NCBI GenBank assembly: GCA_009921785.1
Contig: RFXE01000006.1
Span: forward strand, 1-21,843
Reading direction: 5' to 3'
Source: Alphaproteobacteria bacterium
GTDB taxonomy: Bacteria > Pseudomonadota > Alphaproteobacteria > Rhizobiales > Beijerinckiaceae
Length of the DNA stretch: 21,843 bases
Numbering within the stretch: the stretch's first letter is position 1; each line of letters opens with the position of its first letter. A program made the translations under genes and the position numbers. The notes under the pieces were generated by a model that searched no databases, was not told the origin of the DNA, and was given only the letters and a program-made list of their open reading frames with translations. Positions 8,398 through 16,480 of the stretch are shown piece by piece.

Positions 8398-8551
8398 CTT
8401 TGTTCCCCTCAGGACTTTTGTTCTCGAACGCGTATTGCCCCGCATCCGTGCGGCTGGCTTTTTAACTGGCCGCACTATTCCGTCTCCCTTTGCGCATAGC
8501 ATTTCTCGGAGAAGGCTGGCAAACCATTGAGCCGGAGTTTAGACTGATAAA

Positions 8552-9397
8552 ATGGCAAAAGAGTTAGATCATGAGGTGGATCCACGGGAGACCCTGATCC
8601 GCTGGCATTTGGCGAGTGGCGTTGATGCGCTCTTGGACGAAATGCCGCATGATCGGTTCAACGAAAAGCCTGTGATCGACACGGTAACCGCGAACCCGGA
8701 ACCGAAGTCCAGTCCTCGTCTAACGCCAAAGCCGGTCGCGGCGTCGCGTGCCGCGGTAACGCCGATCCTCGCCGGTGGCTCAAGTGATGAATGGGTCGAG
8801 AGGGCCCATCAACAAGCGAAAGCGGCATCTAATTTGGTCGAACTACGCGCCTTCCTCGAAGGCTTTGAAGGCATTGCACTCAAGCGCACCGCGCGTAGCC
8901 TGTTGATGGCTGATAATGCGGTCCCCGGCGGGATTATCATTCTTGGTGATCTCCCTGAAGCTGATGATGAACGTTCGGGTGAGATCTTTTCCGGCCGCGC
9001 CGGTGTGCTGCTTGATCTGATGCTCGGTTCCATCGGCCTGTCGCGGGACAATGTCGCTTTGACGATGTCGGTGCCTTGGCGTCCGCCGGGCAATCGCGCA
9101 CCAACATCGCAGGAGCTTGCGACGCTTGCGCCGTTCTTGAGGCGTCAGTTGCAATTGCTCCAACCAAAACTCATTCTGTCCTTTGGACCGAGCGGCGCAC
9201 AAATGCTTGCTGATCGTTCAGAAACAATTTTGAAATTGCGCGGTCAATGGATCGATTTGCCGATCGATAATAAATCCATTCCCATGCTCGTAACATTCGG
9301 GCCGGGTCATCTTCTTCGCCATCCAGCACAAAAGCTTTTTGCTTGGCGTGATCTTAAAGCCCTGCGCGATCAGCTTTTGTCGATGCCAAAGGCATAA
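8552..9397 (+). CDS. Family 4-like uracil-DNA glycosylase homologue lacking all cysteines
   Basis: Residues about 95-280 align by eye with the UDG superfamily, family 4 type: the DDERSGEIFSGRAGVLLD segment (138-155), WRPPGNRAPTSQELA (176-190), PFLRRQLQLLQPKLILSFG, and a C-terminal GPGHLLRHP block (250-258). Active family 4 enzymes remove uracil from DNA and hold a [4Fe-4S] cluster with four Cys. This protein contains no Cys at all. Motif A, normally GEAPG, reads GDLPE (132-136), and the usual HPA/HPS block is altered. It may be inactive, or a cluster-free enzyme of an unusual class. Residues 1-90 are a Pro/Ala-rich, probably disordered leader. The ATG at 8552 fits, though its ribosome site is weak. 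It is divergent from ETF-QO and ends at a bidirectional terminator. Confidence 0.85.
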   Translation: MAKELDHEVDPRETLIRWHLASGVDALLDEMPHDRFNEKPVIDTVTANPEPKSSPRLTPKPVAASRAAVTPILAGGSSDEWVERAHQQAKAASNLVELRAFLEGFEGIALKRTARSLLMADNAVPGGIIILGDLPEADDERSGEIFSGRAGVLLDLMLGSIGLSRDNVALTMSVPWRPPGNRAPTSQELATLAPFLRRQLQLLQPKLILSFGPSGAQMLADRSETILKLRGQWIDLPIDNKSIPMLVTFGPGHLLRHPAQKLFAWRDLKALRDQLLSMPKA

Positions 9398-9430
9398 AAA
9401 AACCGCGCCAAACGGCGCGGTTGATTTTTA
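9395..9430. terminator. Bidirectional rho-independent terminator
   Basis: A perfect 9-bp stem, AACCGCGCC (9401-9409) and GGCGCGGTT (9414-9422), encloses a 4-nt loop. On the plus strand it is followed by GATTTTTAT, and on the minus strand by a run of seven T. It lies between the convergent ends of the UDG-like gene and atpF and can stop transcription from both sides. The T run is stronger in the atp direction. Confidence 0.9.
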
Positions 9431-9448
9431 TCATACCGAGTTTTCGTC

Positions 9449-9931
9449 TTAGCGGAATTCGCGACGCACTTCGGTGAGATCTTGCTCGAGAAGCTTGTCG
9501 GCGGTGGCGCCCACAACGGTTTGACGCAGAATGATTTCAGAGGCTTTGATCGCCGCGTCTGCAGCGGCGGCGCGTACTTCGGCCATCGCATTCGCTTCAG
9601 CTTGCGCAATACGCTTCTCAGCCATTTCACGACGACGCTTCATGAAGCTCTGGAATTCAGCATCAACTTCTGATGTGTAGCGCGCGGCTTCAGCTTTTGC
9701 ACGAGCGATGATTTCGTCAGCCTCATGTTCGGCCGCAGAGAATTTCTTTTTGTATTCTTGGAACACACGCTGCGCTTCTTCACGCAGGGCTTTTGCCTCT
9801 TCGAGTTCTTTGCGGATGTCTTCAGCGCGATTATCGAGACCGGCGATCAGTGTTTTAAACGCGCCAAGATACCAAAGCACGCCGATGAAAACGACGAAAG
9901 CAGCGGCAACCCAAAATGCAGCATCCATCAT
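9449..9931 (-). CDS. atpF: F0F1 ATP synthase subunit b
   Basis: One of two b-type subunits forming the peripheral stalk that holds F1 against the membrane F0 rotor. The 160-residue protein has one N-terminal membrane helix (about residues 5-25), then a long charged Ala/Glu/Lys/Arg-rich coiled coil (EEAKALREEAQRVFQEYKKK and onward). The C-terminus, LEQDLTEVRREFR, is short and helical. ATG at 9931 with GGAAGGGC upstream; a second ATG follows directly. It begins 15 bp after the stop of the sister subunit b' and is the last gene of the F0 operon, ending at the strong hairpin terminator. Confidence 0.93.
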   Translation of the reverse strand: MMDAAFWVAAAFVVFIGVLWYLGAFKTLIAGLDNRAEDIRKELEEAKALREEAQRVFQEYKKKFSAAEHEADEIIARAKAEAARYTSEVDAEFQSFMKRRREMAEKRIAQAEANAMAEVRAAAADAAIKASEIILRQTVVGATADKLLEQDLTEVRREFR

Positions 9932-9946
9932 AGCGGCGCCCTTCCG

Positions 9947-10492
9947 TTAGTTATTCAACACGCGGCCGACGACCGCAGTGGCTTCACCCGCGCCAGGGGT
10001 GATACCCGACAATTGGCGAACAATGGCCATCGTAGCTTCCGAAGCAATCTCGCTGACATTTGACATCGCCTTTGCCTTGTTCTCGGCAATGGTGTGTTCT
10101 TCCGCATCAAGGTTCGCGGTGAGTTCAGCGTCGAAGGCCGCACGCTTATTGATGATCTCGGCGTTCAAACGATCGCGCGTCTGTTTGCCGATATCTTCTG
10201 CGTGAGCATGGGCATCCGCGAGAGCCTTTTCGAAAGAGGCGATAGCCGCTTCCGTTTCTTCGCGAAGACGCGCGGCTTCATTCAGATCGCCCTCATGCGC
10301 TGCGCGCCGGGCTTCGAGGATACCTTCAACGCGCGGCAAGCCGATCCGCGACATGAGCAGATAAAGAAGCCCGAAAATGATCGCGAGCCACAGGAGCTGC
10401 GGTCCGAATGTTGACGGATCAAAAGGCGGAAACACGGTGCTGTGTCCGCCATCATGACCGACTTCGGTCGTGGTCTCTGGAGTCGTTGCCAT
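9947..10492 (-). CDS. F0F1 ATP synthase subunit b' (AtpF'/AtpG)
   Basis: Second b-type stalk subunit. Having b and b' as separate genes is typical of alphaproteobacteria and phototrophs. The protein has 181 residues: a polar N-terminal lead rich in Thr, His and Gly (residues 1-22), the FPPFDPSTFGPQLLWLAI motif that opens the membrane helix (about 30-48), then a long amphipathic coiled coil with many Ala and Glu. The extended N-terminus before the membrane helix separates it from the classic b subunit. The start at 10492 is set by the conserved lead, with only a weak ribosome site. It is preceded by a 122-bp gap that contains a GC-rich hairpin after atpE. Confidence 0.92.
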   Translation of the reverse strand: MATTPETTTEVGHDGGHSTVFPPFDPSTFGPQLLWLAIIFGLLYLLMSRIGLPRVEGILEARRAAHEGDLNEAARLREETEAAIASFEKALADAHAHAEDIGKQTRDRLNAEIINKRAAFDAELTANLDAEEHTIAENKAKAMSNVSEIASEATMAIVRQLSGITPGAGEATAVVGRVLNN

Positions 10493-10543
10493 CGCACTTT
10501 CTCGCGCGGGAGACGGGAGCTTTCGCGCCCTGATGAAACAAGG

Positions 10544-10563
10544 CCCCGCCGAAACCGGCGGGG
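10544..10563 (-). terminator. Intra-operon hairpin between atpE and atpF'
   Basis: A perfect 8-bp GC stem, CCCCGCCG (10544-10551) and CGGCGGGG (10556-10563), with a 4-nt loop, lies in the 122-bp gap after atpE. On the minus strand it is followed by CCTTGTTTCATC, too few T for a strong terminator. It could cause partial termination or protect the 3' end of the upstream message. Either would raise c-subunit output over b and b', which the enzyme needs in fewer copies. The function is inference. Confidence 0.5.
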
Positions 10564-10614
10564 TAGTCCGTCAAGAATAATCGAACCCTAGGGCCCGAAA
10601 ATCGAAACGCGATC

Positions 10615-10845
10615 TTACTTGATCACGAAGAGCAAGAGAATCGCGACGAGGAACGCGAAAATGCCAAGACCTTCGGCGAGAGCGGCACCGATGAAGGCGC
10701 GGCCGAACTGGCTGTCCGATGCCGACGGGTTACGCAGAGCGCCCGAGAGGAAGTTGCCGAAAATGACGCCGACGCCAATGGCGGCGATGCCCATGCCGAT
10801 CGCAGCGAGACCAGCACCGATATATTTTGCAGAGACGGGATCCAT
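10615..10845 (-). CDS. atpE: F0F1 ATP synthase subunit c
   Basis: Proteolipid of the rotating c-ring. At 76 residues it has the normal two-helix hairpin: the first helix is Gly-rich (GAGLAAIGMGIAAIGVGVIF), the polar loop RNPSASD is at 38-44, and the second helix carries the proton-binding Glu58 in AALAEGLGIF. The residues around the ion site look proton-type rather than sodium-type. ATG with a strong AGGAG ribosome site (AATAGGAGCACAAC upstream), in keeping with the high copy number required. It starts 54 bp after atpB. Confidence 0.97.
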   Translation of the reverse strand: MDPVSAKYIGAGLAAIGMGIAAIGVGVIFGNFLSGALRNPSASDSQFGRAFIGAALAEGLGIFAFLVAILLLFVIK

Positions 10846-10899
10846 GTTGTGCTCCTATTTGATGAGTGGATCGGTTGAAAAGGTGAACCAGACTTTTGG

Positions 10900-11649
10900 T
10901 TAGTGTCCGGGATGGATCGCGTCATTGAGGTAGACGCAAGTGAGAATAGCGAAGACATAGGCTTGCAAGAACGCGACGAGAAGTTCGAGCGCGGTCAAAG
11001 CCACTGTCATCGCAAAAGGAAGCGGTGCGAGGATCACGGCCCAAGTACCCGAAGCGAGCAACATGGTAACGAAGCCGCCGAACACTTTCAGCGTGATGTG
11101 ACCCGCAAGCATATTCGCGAACAAACGAACAGAGAGGCTGATCGGACGCGAAATGAACGAGATCACTTCGATCAAAACGAGCAACGGCAGCAATACCGGC
11201 GATACGCCTGACGGCACGAAGAGATGCAAGAAGTGCATGCCGTTGCGATAAAAGCCGTAAAGAATGACGGTGAGAATAACGAGCGCGGCGAGCGCGAAGG
11301 TCACGATGATGTGGCTCGTGACTGTGAATGTGTAAGGAATGATGCCGATCAGGTTCGACAAGAGCACGAACATGAACAGCGAGAAGACCATCGGGAAGAA
11401 ACGCATACCATCTTGGCCCGCCGAGCCCCGAACGGTGTTGGCAACAAATTCATAGGCAACTTCGCCAAGCGATTGCAGGCGGCCCGGAACGAGCGCACGT
11501 GACGATGTGCCGACGATCATGATGAATGTCGCGGCTGCAAGAACAGCGATCATGAACACAGCTGAATTCGTGACAGGGAGCGGCCCGATGTGAAACAGGG
11601 GCGCAATCACAAATTGATGAATGGGATCAATTCCGCCTTCAGCCGCCAC
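10900..11649 (-). CDS. atpB: F0F1 ATP synthase subunit a
   Basis: Membrane stator subunit that forms the two proton half-channels beside the c-ring. The protein has 249 residues with five to six hydrophobic helices. The essential Arg is in SLSVRLFANMLAGHITLKVF (R175), and the final helix carries ALELLVAFLQAYVFAILTC. The start is GTG at 11649, supported by a GAGGAG ribosome site that overlaps the atpI stop region; the two genes are only 11 bp apart, suggesting translational coupling. Second gene of the F0 operon. Confidence 0.97.
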   Translation of the reverse strand: MAAEGGIDPIHQFVIAPLFHIGPLPVTNSAVFMIAVLAAATFIMIVGTSSRALVPGRLQSLGEVAYEFVANTVRGSAGQDGMRFFPMVFSLFMFVLLSNLIGIIPYTFTVTSHIIVTFALAALVILTVILYGFYRNGMHFLHLFVPSGVSPVLLPLLVLIEVISFISRPISLSVRLFANMLAGHITLKVFGGFVTMLLASGTWAVILAPLPFAMTVALTALELLVAFLQAYVFAILTCVYLNDAIHPGH

Positions 11650-11660
11650 GCTCTCGCTCC

Positions 11661-12038
11661 TCAGTCGTTGCGGCCCTTGCGGTCCGCATCCATAGATCGG
11701 TTGGGCGTTTTGCCACTACCGAGTTTCACCATATTCCAGAAGCCGGCGGCGACGCCGAGCATCAGGAAGATGATCAGAAAAACAGGTGACAAGCCCGACC
11801 ATCGGTCGATTTGCCATCCAATGATCGCGCCCACAGCGACTCCCGCAATCAGCTCTGCCAGCATCCGAAACCCAAGGGCCATCGCCTTACCGGTTTCGCC
11901 ACCCACAGCTGCGGCTTCCGCCTGTCTGCGATCACTTTCCGAAGAGTCCGCCTGCTTCTTCTCAATCGCGCCCGCGAGCTTTGCGAGCCGCTCTTGAAGA
12001 GCGCGGTCTCCACCGTCTTCGTGATCCACCTCTTTCAT
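11661..12038 (-). CDS. atpI: ATP synthase assembly protein AtpI
   Basis: Small membrane protein encoded first in F0 operons; in other bacteria it helps assemble the c-ring. From the ATG at 12038 it has 125 residues: a charged, coiled N-terminal half (ERLAKLAGAIEKKQADSSES) and two hydrophobic helices in the second half (GFRMLAELIAGVAVGAIIGW and SPVFLIIFLMLGVAAGFW) with the usual Asp/Arg turn between them, followed by a basic tail. A GTG at 12059 would add seven residues, but the ATG has AGGGG directly upstream and is preferred. A promoter lies about 115 bp upstream. Confidence 0.88.
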   Translation of the reverse strand: MKEVDHEDGGDRALQERLAKLAGAIEKKQADSSESDRRQAEAAAVGGETGKAMALGFRMLAELIAGVAVGAIIGWQIDRWSGLSPVFLIIFLMLGVAAGFWNMVKLGSGKTPNRSMDADRKGRND

Positions 12039-12151
12039 CGGCCCCTGTTCCGTGAACACGTACCGCGTCTATCGGCTTGATTTTCTTAAAGAAAAACCCG
12101 CCGGCGACCATCAACTGAGCCGAGGTCTAGCCCACCCTTTCGAGCGCGCGC

Positions 12152-12180
12152 ACCATAGTTTTTTACCCTAGGCCTGTCAA
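12152..12180 (-). promoter_or_regulatory. Sigma70-type promoter of the F0 ATP synthase operon
   Basis: On the minus strand a perfect -35 TTGACA (12180-12175) is separated by exactly 17 bp from TATGGT (12157-12152; 4 of 6 of the -10 consensus). The expected start is near 12145, giving a leader of about 107 nt before atpI. The leader contains a 15-bp palindrome, TTTTCTT-A-AAGAAAA (12081-12095). The promoter sits in the smc-atpI gap and would make the F0 operon independent of smc transcription. Confidence 0.65.
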
Positions 12181-12202
12181 GGCAACGGGGACTTTCCCTA
12201 AT

Positions 12203-12241
12203 GCCTTGAAAAACATAGATTTTTTAGCCCTTTTTCAAGGC
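12203..12241 (-). terminator. 11-bp inverted repeat after smc (possible terminator)
   Basis: GCCTTGAAAAA (12203-12213) and TTTTTCAAGGC (12231-12241) are perfect complements around a 17-nt loop, 39 bp past the smc stop. The stem could end or stabilise the smc message just before the atpI promoter. It lacks a trailing T run on the minus strand, so classic termination is uncertain. The rest of the 241-bp smc-atpI gap shows only the atpI promoter and one palindrome in the leader. Confidence 0.4.
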
Positions 12242-12279
12242 TCCGCCTTTCGTCTCAACCGGCTTTCTTTTGCACCGCG

Positions 12280-15200
12280 TCACGAGGCTTTCAGATATGA
12301 TTCCGCCGTGCCGAGATCGACCGAGACGAGCTGGCTGACGCCGCGCTCGGCCATGGTGACCCCGAACAGGCGATCCATCCGCGCCATCGTGATCGGATTA
12401 TGGGTAATGACGACGAAACGGGTTTCGGTCGAACGCGCCATATCGTTGAGAAGGTCGCAATAACGCTCAACATTCGCGTCATCGAGCGGCGCATCGACTT
12501 CGTCGAGCACGCAGATCGGCGACGGATTGGTCAAGAACACCGCGAAGATGAGGGCAATGGCGGTCAGCGCCTGTTCGCCGCCTGAAAGGAGCGACAGGGT
12601 CGACGGCTTCTTGCCGGGCGGATGGGCGAGAATTTCGAGACCGGCTTCCAGTGGATCATCGGATTCGATGAGCTGGAGCTTCGCCGTGCCGCCGCCAAAG
12701 AGCGAGGTAAAGAGCTTTTCGAAATGACCCTGCACAATATCGAAGGCTGTGAGCAGACGCTCGCGGCCTTCTTTGTTCAAAGTGCCAATCGCCGAACGCA
12801 ATCGACGGATCGCCTCGACGAGGTCTTCCTTTTCGGTTTCCATCGCCGTGCGGCGTTCGTCGATTTCACGCAATTCGTCATCGGCGCGCAGATTCACGGC
12901 ACCCAGACGATCGCGCTCGCTCTTCCATTGCTCGAGCTTTGTAGCGAGCTCAGCAGGATCATCGACTTGGTCAAGAGCTTCCACACCGATGCGTTCGATC
13001 AGCGCCGCTTCTGGCTCTTCAAAGCGCTCTTCAATCGAAGCCATCTGCGTGGCTAAGGATTGCTGCGCCGCTTCGAGACGCATTTCGCTGCGCACTTGTT
13101 CTTCGCGAGCAGCGGTGAAGACGGCTAACGCTTCGCGTGCGTGACGATCAGCTTCTGCCAAAGCGGTTTCAGCTTCAGCGAGTTCATCAGCGCGTGATTT
13201 ACGTGTTTGTTCTGCGCTCTCAACTTCGCCCGCAAGCGCCAAACGACGTTCATTGAAAATCGCGGGCGCGCCGGACAGCTCATCGGATTCAGCGATGACC
13301 TCTGCAAGACGAGCTTCAATCTCGGTTGTATGCGCAATCGTGTGTTGCGACCGATCCGTCCAGCCTTGCTTCTCAGAGGCAATCGCGGAAAGGCGGCGCT
13401 CACGTGCTTCCGCTTCCCGTTGCAGGCTTTGGAACGCGGCCGTTGCATCGGCCAAGGCGACACGCAATGACTGAACGCTTGCACGCGTATGCATCAAGGC
13501 CGCTTCTTTCTCGGCCATGTCGGGCAAATCACGCTCTTGCTGTTCAGCGTCATTCAAAGCGGCTTGCGCTTCAACAAGCGATGTCGAAAGACGCTCTGAT
13601 GCTTCAACGAGCGCCGAACGACGCGCCATACGATCGCGATCGCGCTTTTCAACAATTGCTAGCCGATCACGCAACGTCTCAAGCTTACGACGTATATCGC
13701 GCAAGGCAATGACGCTTGCATTTTCGGCTTCTGCTGCGCCGCGCACATGCGATGAGGCTTCATCCATGTCGGCTTTGAGACGCGCGAGGTCACGACGCGC
13801 ATCATCTGCTTCAGCTTCGAGATCGCCCAAGCGATTGCGTTCTGCCAAGCGACGGGCCGCAGGTGTTGGCGCGCCCGCTGCCGACACATAACCATCCCAA
13901 CGCCATACGGCGCCATCGATTGAGACAAGAATTTGCCCCGTCTTCAATGTCGTGCGCAGTCTGTCGCCTTGATCGGCCTCAACAAGACCGATCTGCTTCA
14001 AGCGACGTTGCAATTCCGCCGGTGCTTCAACGAGTGACGCAAGTGATGTTACGCCCTCGGGCAATGCGGGATCGAATTCAGCTGCACCCGGATTGAGCCA
14101 ATGAACCGGCGCTGCGAGATCAAGCGCCGCATCAAGATCATCGCCAAACGCCGCGCCGAGCGCAGACTCATAACCTTTGCGCACAGTGATCTGATCGATG
14201 AGGGCAGGCCAACGGCCCTCACTATCATTGGCGAGCAATTTGGTGAGTGTGCGAATTTCAGTCTCTAAACGCTGAACAAGACGATCGGCTTCAGAGAGAG
14301 GCGCGCGCAATGCGGCTTCGGCTTCGCGGGCTTCTGTATGCGCAGCGCGACGATGTTCAGCGTCAGCTTCAGCGGCAGAGAGCGCCTCAGTAACTTCAGA
14401 CACTTCGCTCGCCAGCGCGATTCCTTCGAGATCGCTATGCGCTTCTTGATCAAGCGCTGCCAGATCAGCGGCATTGCGCTCATGTTGTTCGGTGAAGCGT
14501 TGCACGCGTTCGCGCTCGGTACGCAAACGCGAGGCGATTGATTCACGGCGCGCCTGCAATTCGGCAACGAGACGCTGCAGCGATGAAAACTCTTCTTCGA
14601 CACGCGCGAGATGTTCTTCGCGTTCGCGCTTCATGCGTTCAGCGTTTGCTTGTTTATCCGCTGTGGAGTCGCGTTCTGCTTCAAGTGCCGCGCGTTCCGC
14701 GTCGAGTGTTTCAATCGCTTTAACAGCATCAGCAGCGAGTTGTTTTTCGCGCTCAAGATCGCGGCGCATTTGTTCGGCGCGGCGGGTCAATTCATCCGCG
14801 CGGGCTTTCGCGCGCGCTTCATCGGCATCAAGTGTTTCGCGCGCCAAGACGAGGCGTTGAAGAGCGGCGGCGGCTTCCGCTTCCGCTTCGCGCAAACGCG
14901 GCATATTGGCAGCCGCAACCGCTTGATCTTTTGCCGTTTCAGCCTGACGCAAACCAGTGCGTGTCAACGCATCGCGCGCTTCTTCCACTTTCACTTCGGA
15001 GTCGGTGACGTGAAGACGTGCATCGCGTAAACCGCGCAACGCAAGAATGGCTTCGGTGCGGCGGATATCTGCTGACAATGTTTTATAGCGTTCAGCCTGG
15101 CGCGACTGACGTTTCAAGCCGTCGATCTGCGATTCAATCTGGCCCATGACATCGTCGAGGCGTTGCAGATTGTCTTCAGCAGCCTTCAGCCGCAATTCCG

Positions 15201-15738
15201 CTTCATGACGGCGGCCATGCAAACCGGCGATACCGGCGGCGTCTTCAAGAATGCGGCGGCGGGCGCTTGGCTTAGCATTGATGATTTCGCCAATTTGCCC
15301 CTGACGGACCATGGCGGGAGAGCGCGCGCCGGTGGCGGCGTCGGCAAACAGAAGCTGGACGTCACGGGCGCGGATTTCGCGGCCATTCAACCGATAGGTC
15401 GAGCCTTCTTCGCGCTCGATCCGGCGGGTGACTTCGAGGAGCTCCGTGTCATTATAGGCTGCGGGGGCTTTGCGGTCGTTATTGTCGATGGCGAGCGTCA
15501 CTTCGGCCATATTGCGGGCCGGGCGGCCGGTCGTGCCATTGAAAATGACATCATCCATGCCCGAGGCGCGCAGGCTTTTATGTGAGCTTTCGCCCATCAC
15601 CCAGCGCAAAGCCTCGACCAAATTGGACTTTCCGCAGCCATTTGGCCCGACAACGCCGGTCAAACCGGGCTCGATCAGGAATTCCGTGGGATCAACGAAG
15701 GATTTGAACCCAGTGATTTTTAAAGACGTAAGCTTCAT
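12280..15738 (-). CDS. smc: Chromosome segregation protein Smc
   Basis: Full-length SMC ATPase (1152 residues) of the condensin-like complex that organises and segregates the chromosome with ScpA and ScpB. The N-terminal head carries Walker A GPNGCGKSN (31-39) after MKLTSLKITGFKSFVDPTEF, and the Q-loop region MVRQGQIGEIINAKPSARR. Long Arg/Glu/Ala-rich coiled coils flank a hinge at roughly residues 505-640. The C-terminal head has the LSLLSGGEQALTAIALIFAVF signature and Walker B ICVLDEVDAPLDDANVERY. The ATG at 15738 is fixed by the conserved first residues. It starts 30 bp after the DsbA-like gene, with the DUF721 gene before that, an order I know from Hyphomicrobiales. Confidence 0.97.
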   Translation of the reverse strand: MKLTSLKITGFKSFVDPTEFLIEPGLTGVVGPNGCGKSNLVEALRWVMGESSHKSLRASGMDDVIFNGTTGRPARNMAEVTLAIDNNDRKAPAAYNDTELLEVTRRIEREEGSTYRLNGREIRARDVQLLFADAATGARSPAMVRQGQIGEIINAKPSARRRILEDAAGIAGLHGRRHEAELRLKAAEDNLQRLDDVMGQIESQIDGLKRQSRQAERYKTLSADIRRTEAILALRGLRDARLHVTDSEVKVEEARDALTRTGLRQAETAKDQAVAAANMPRLREAEAEAAAALQRLVLARETLDADEARAKARADELTRRAEQMRRDLEREKQLAADAVKAIETLDAERAALEAERDSTADKQANAERMKREREEHLARVEEEFSSLQRLVAELQARRESIASRLRTERERVQRFTEQHERNAADLAALDQEAHSDLEGIALASEVSEVTEALSAAEADAEHRRAAHTEAREAEAALRAPLSEADRLVQRLETEIRTLTKLLANDSEGRWPALIDQITVRKGYESALGAAFGDDLDAALDLAAPVHWLNPGAAEFDPALPEGVTSLASLVEAPAELQRRLKQIGLVEADQGDRLRTTLKTGQILVSIDGAVWRWDGYVSAAGAPTPAARRLAERNRLGDLEAEADDARRDLARLKADMDEASSHVRGAAEAENASVIALRDIRRKLETLRDRLAIVEKRDRDRMARRSALVEASERLSTSLVEAQAALNDAEQQERDLPDMAEKEAALMHTRASVQSLRVALADATAAFQSLQREAEARERRLSAIASEKQGWTDRSQHTIAHTTEIEARLAEVIAESDELSGAPAIFNERRLALAGEVESAEQTRKSRADELAEAETALAEADRHAREALAVFTAAREEQVRSEMRLEAAQQSLATQMASIEERFEEPEAALIERIGVEALDQVDDPAELATKLEQWKSERDRLGAVNLRADDELREIDERRTAMETEKEDLVEAIRRLRSAIGTLNKEGRERLLTAFDIVQGHFEKLFTSLFGGGTAKLQLIESDDPLEAGLEILAHPPGKKPSTLSLLSGGEQALTAIALIFAVFLTNPSPICVLDEVDAPLDDANVERYCDLLNDMARSTETRFVVITHNPITMARMDRLFGVTMAERGVSQLVSVDLGTAESYLKAS

Positions 15739-15768
15739 CGCCGCGCTCCGAGGGGAGTGCGTGCGTTT

Positions 15769-16425
15769 TTAGCCCCCAACCAATGGGGAGAGGATTTTAT
15801 CAAGTTCCTCAACGCTTAACGACCCGCTACTCTTCTGTCCGTTGATAAAAAATGTCGGAGTCGAGTCGACGCCGAATACTTTATCGCCCCGTTCTCGAAC
15901 CGAATTGACGGCGTCATAGATGGACTGGTTTTTCAAGCAGGCCTCGAAAGATTCCTGTGTGAAACCGGCCTGTCGGACGGTCGCAAGCAGAGCCTCGGCC
16001 GGCTTTGGGGCCGAGGACCATGTCTTCTGCTGGGCGAAGAGGAGATCGACCATGGCGTAGTATTTGTCGTTCCCATTGCAGCGGGTGAGCATAAAGGCGG
16101 CGGTTGCCAGCGGATCGAAGGGGAATTCCCGCAAAGTGAAGCGGACTTTGCCCGTATCGATGTATTTTTCCTTGAGTGCGGGGAAGGTGGTCAGGTGAAA
16201 ACGGGCGCAATGGGGGCAGGTCATCGAGGCATATTCGATGATCGTGACCTTCGCGTCGTCCTTGCCGAGCCAGACATCGCCGAGCGGGCCCGCGACCGCG
16301 AGCTCCTCGGATTTGGCGGCCTGAGCGGCAGCGGATCCTGCGCTGAGAACAGGGGCCAAAGCGCCCATGGCGGCAAGGGAGAGAAGGACGGAGCGGCGGG
16401 TGGTCATGGGCTTTCGGTCTTTCAT
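15769..16425 (-). CDS. Periplasmic DsbA-family thiol:disulfide protein
   Basis: Thioredoxin-fold protein with the DsbA-type active site CPHC (residues 70-73, in YASMTCPHCARFH) and the cis-Pro loop DSTPTFFING near residue 190. It lies in the Thioredoxin_4/DsbA-like group and probably oxidises or isomerises disulfides of exported proteins. The N-terminus has an export signal: basic TTRRSVLL, hydrophobic stretch, cleavage near SAAAQA; the RR pair followed by hydrophobics also resembles a Tat signal. The frame extends further upstream, but those residues overlap the DUF721 gene and start at TTG, so I chose the ATG at 16425. ATG 16407 (MTTRRSV) is an equal alternative because no clear ribosome site decides. 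It lies between the DUF721 gene and smc on the same strand. Confidence 0.9.
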   Translation of the reverse strand: MKDRKPMTTRRSVLLSLAAMGALAPVLSAGSAAAQAAKSEELAVAGPLGDVWLGKDDAKVTIIEYASMTCPHCARFHLTTFPALKEKYIDTGKVRFTLREFPFDPLATAAFMLTRCNGNDKYYAMVDLLFAQQKTWSSAPKPAEALLATVRQAGFTQESFEACLKNQSIYDAVNSVRERGDKVFGVDSTPTFFINGQKSSGSLSVEELDKILSPLVGG

Positions 16426-16480
16426 CGACGGGAAGGAAACGGGTTTATCAACAGGGGTGGCCTTGAAAAGGCAAGTCGAT

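Noticed and set aside
7684..8499. 271-codon plus-strand open frame opposite ETF-QO
   Set aside because: Long, but antisense to conserved ETF-QO sequence, with composition typical of a reverse-frame shadow and no recognisable motif.
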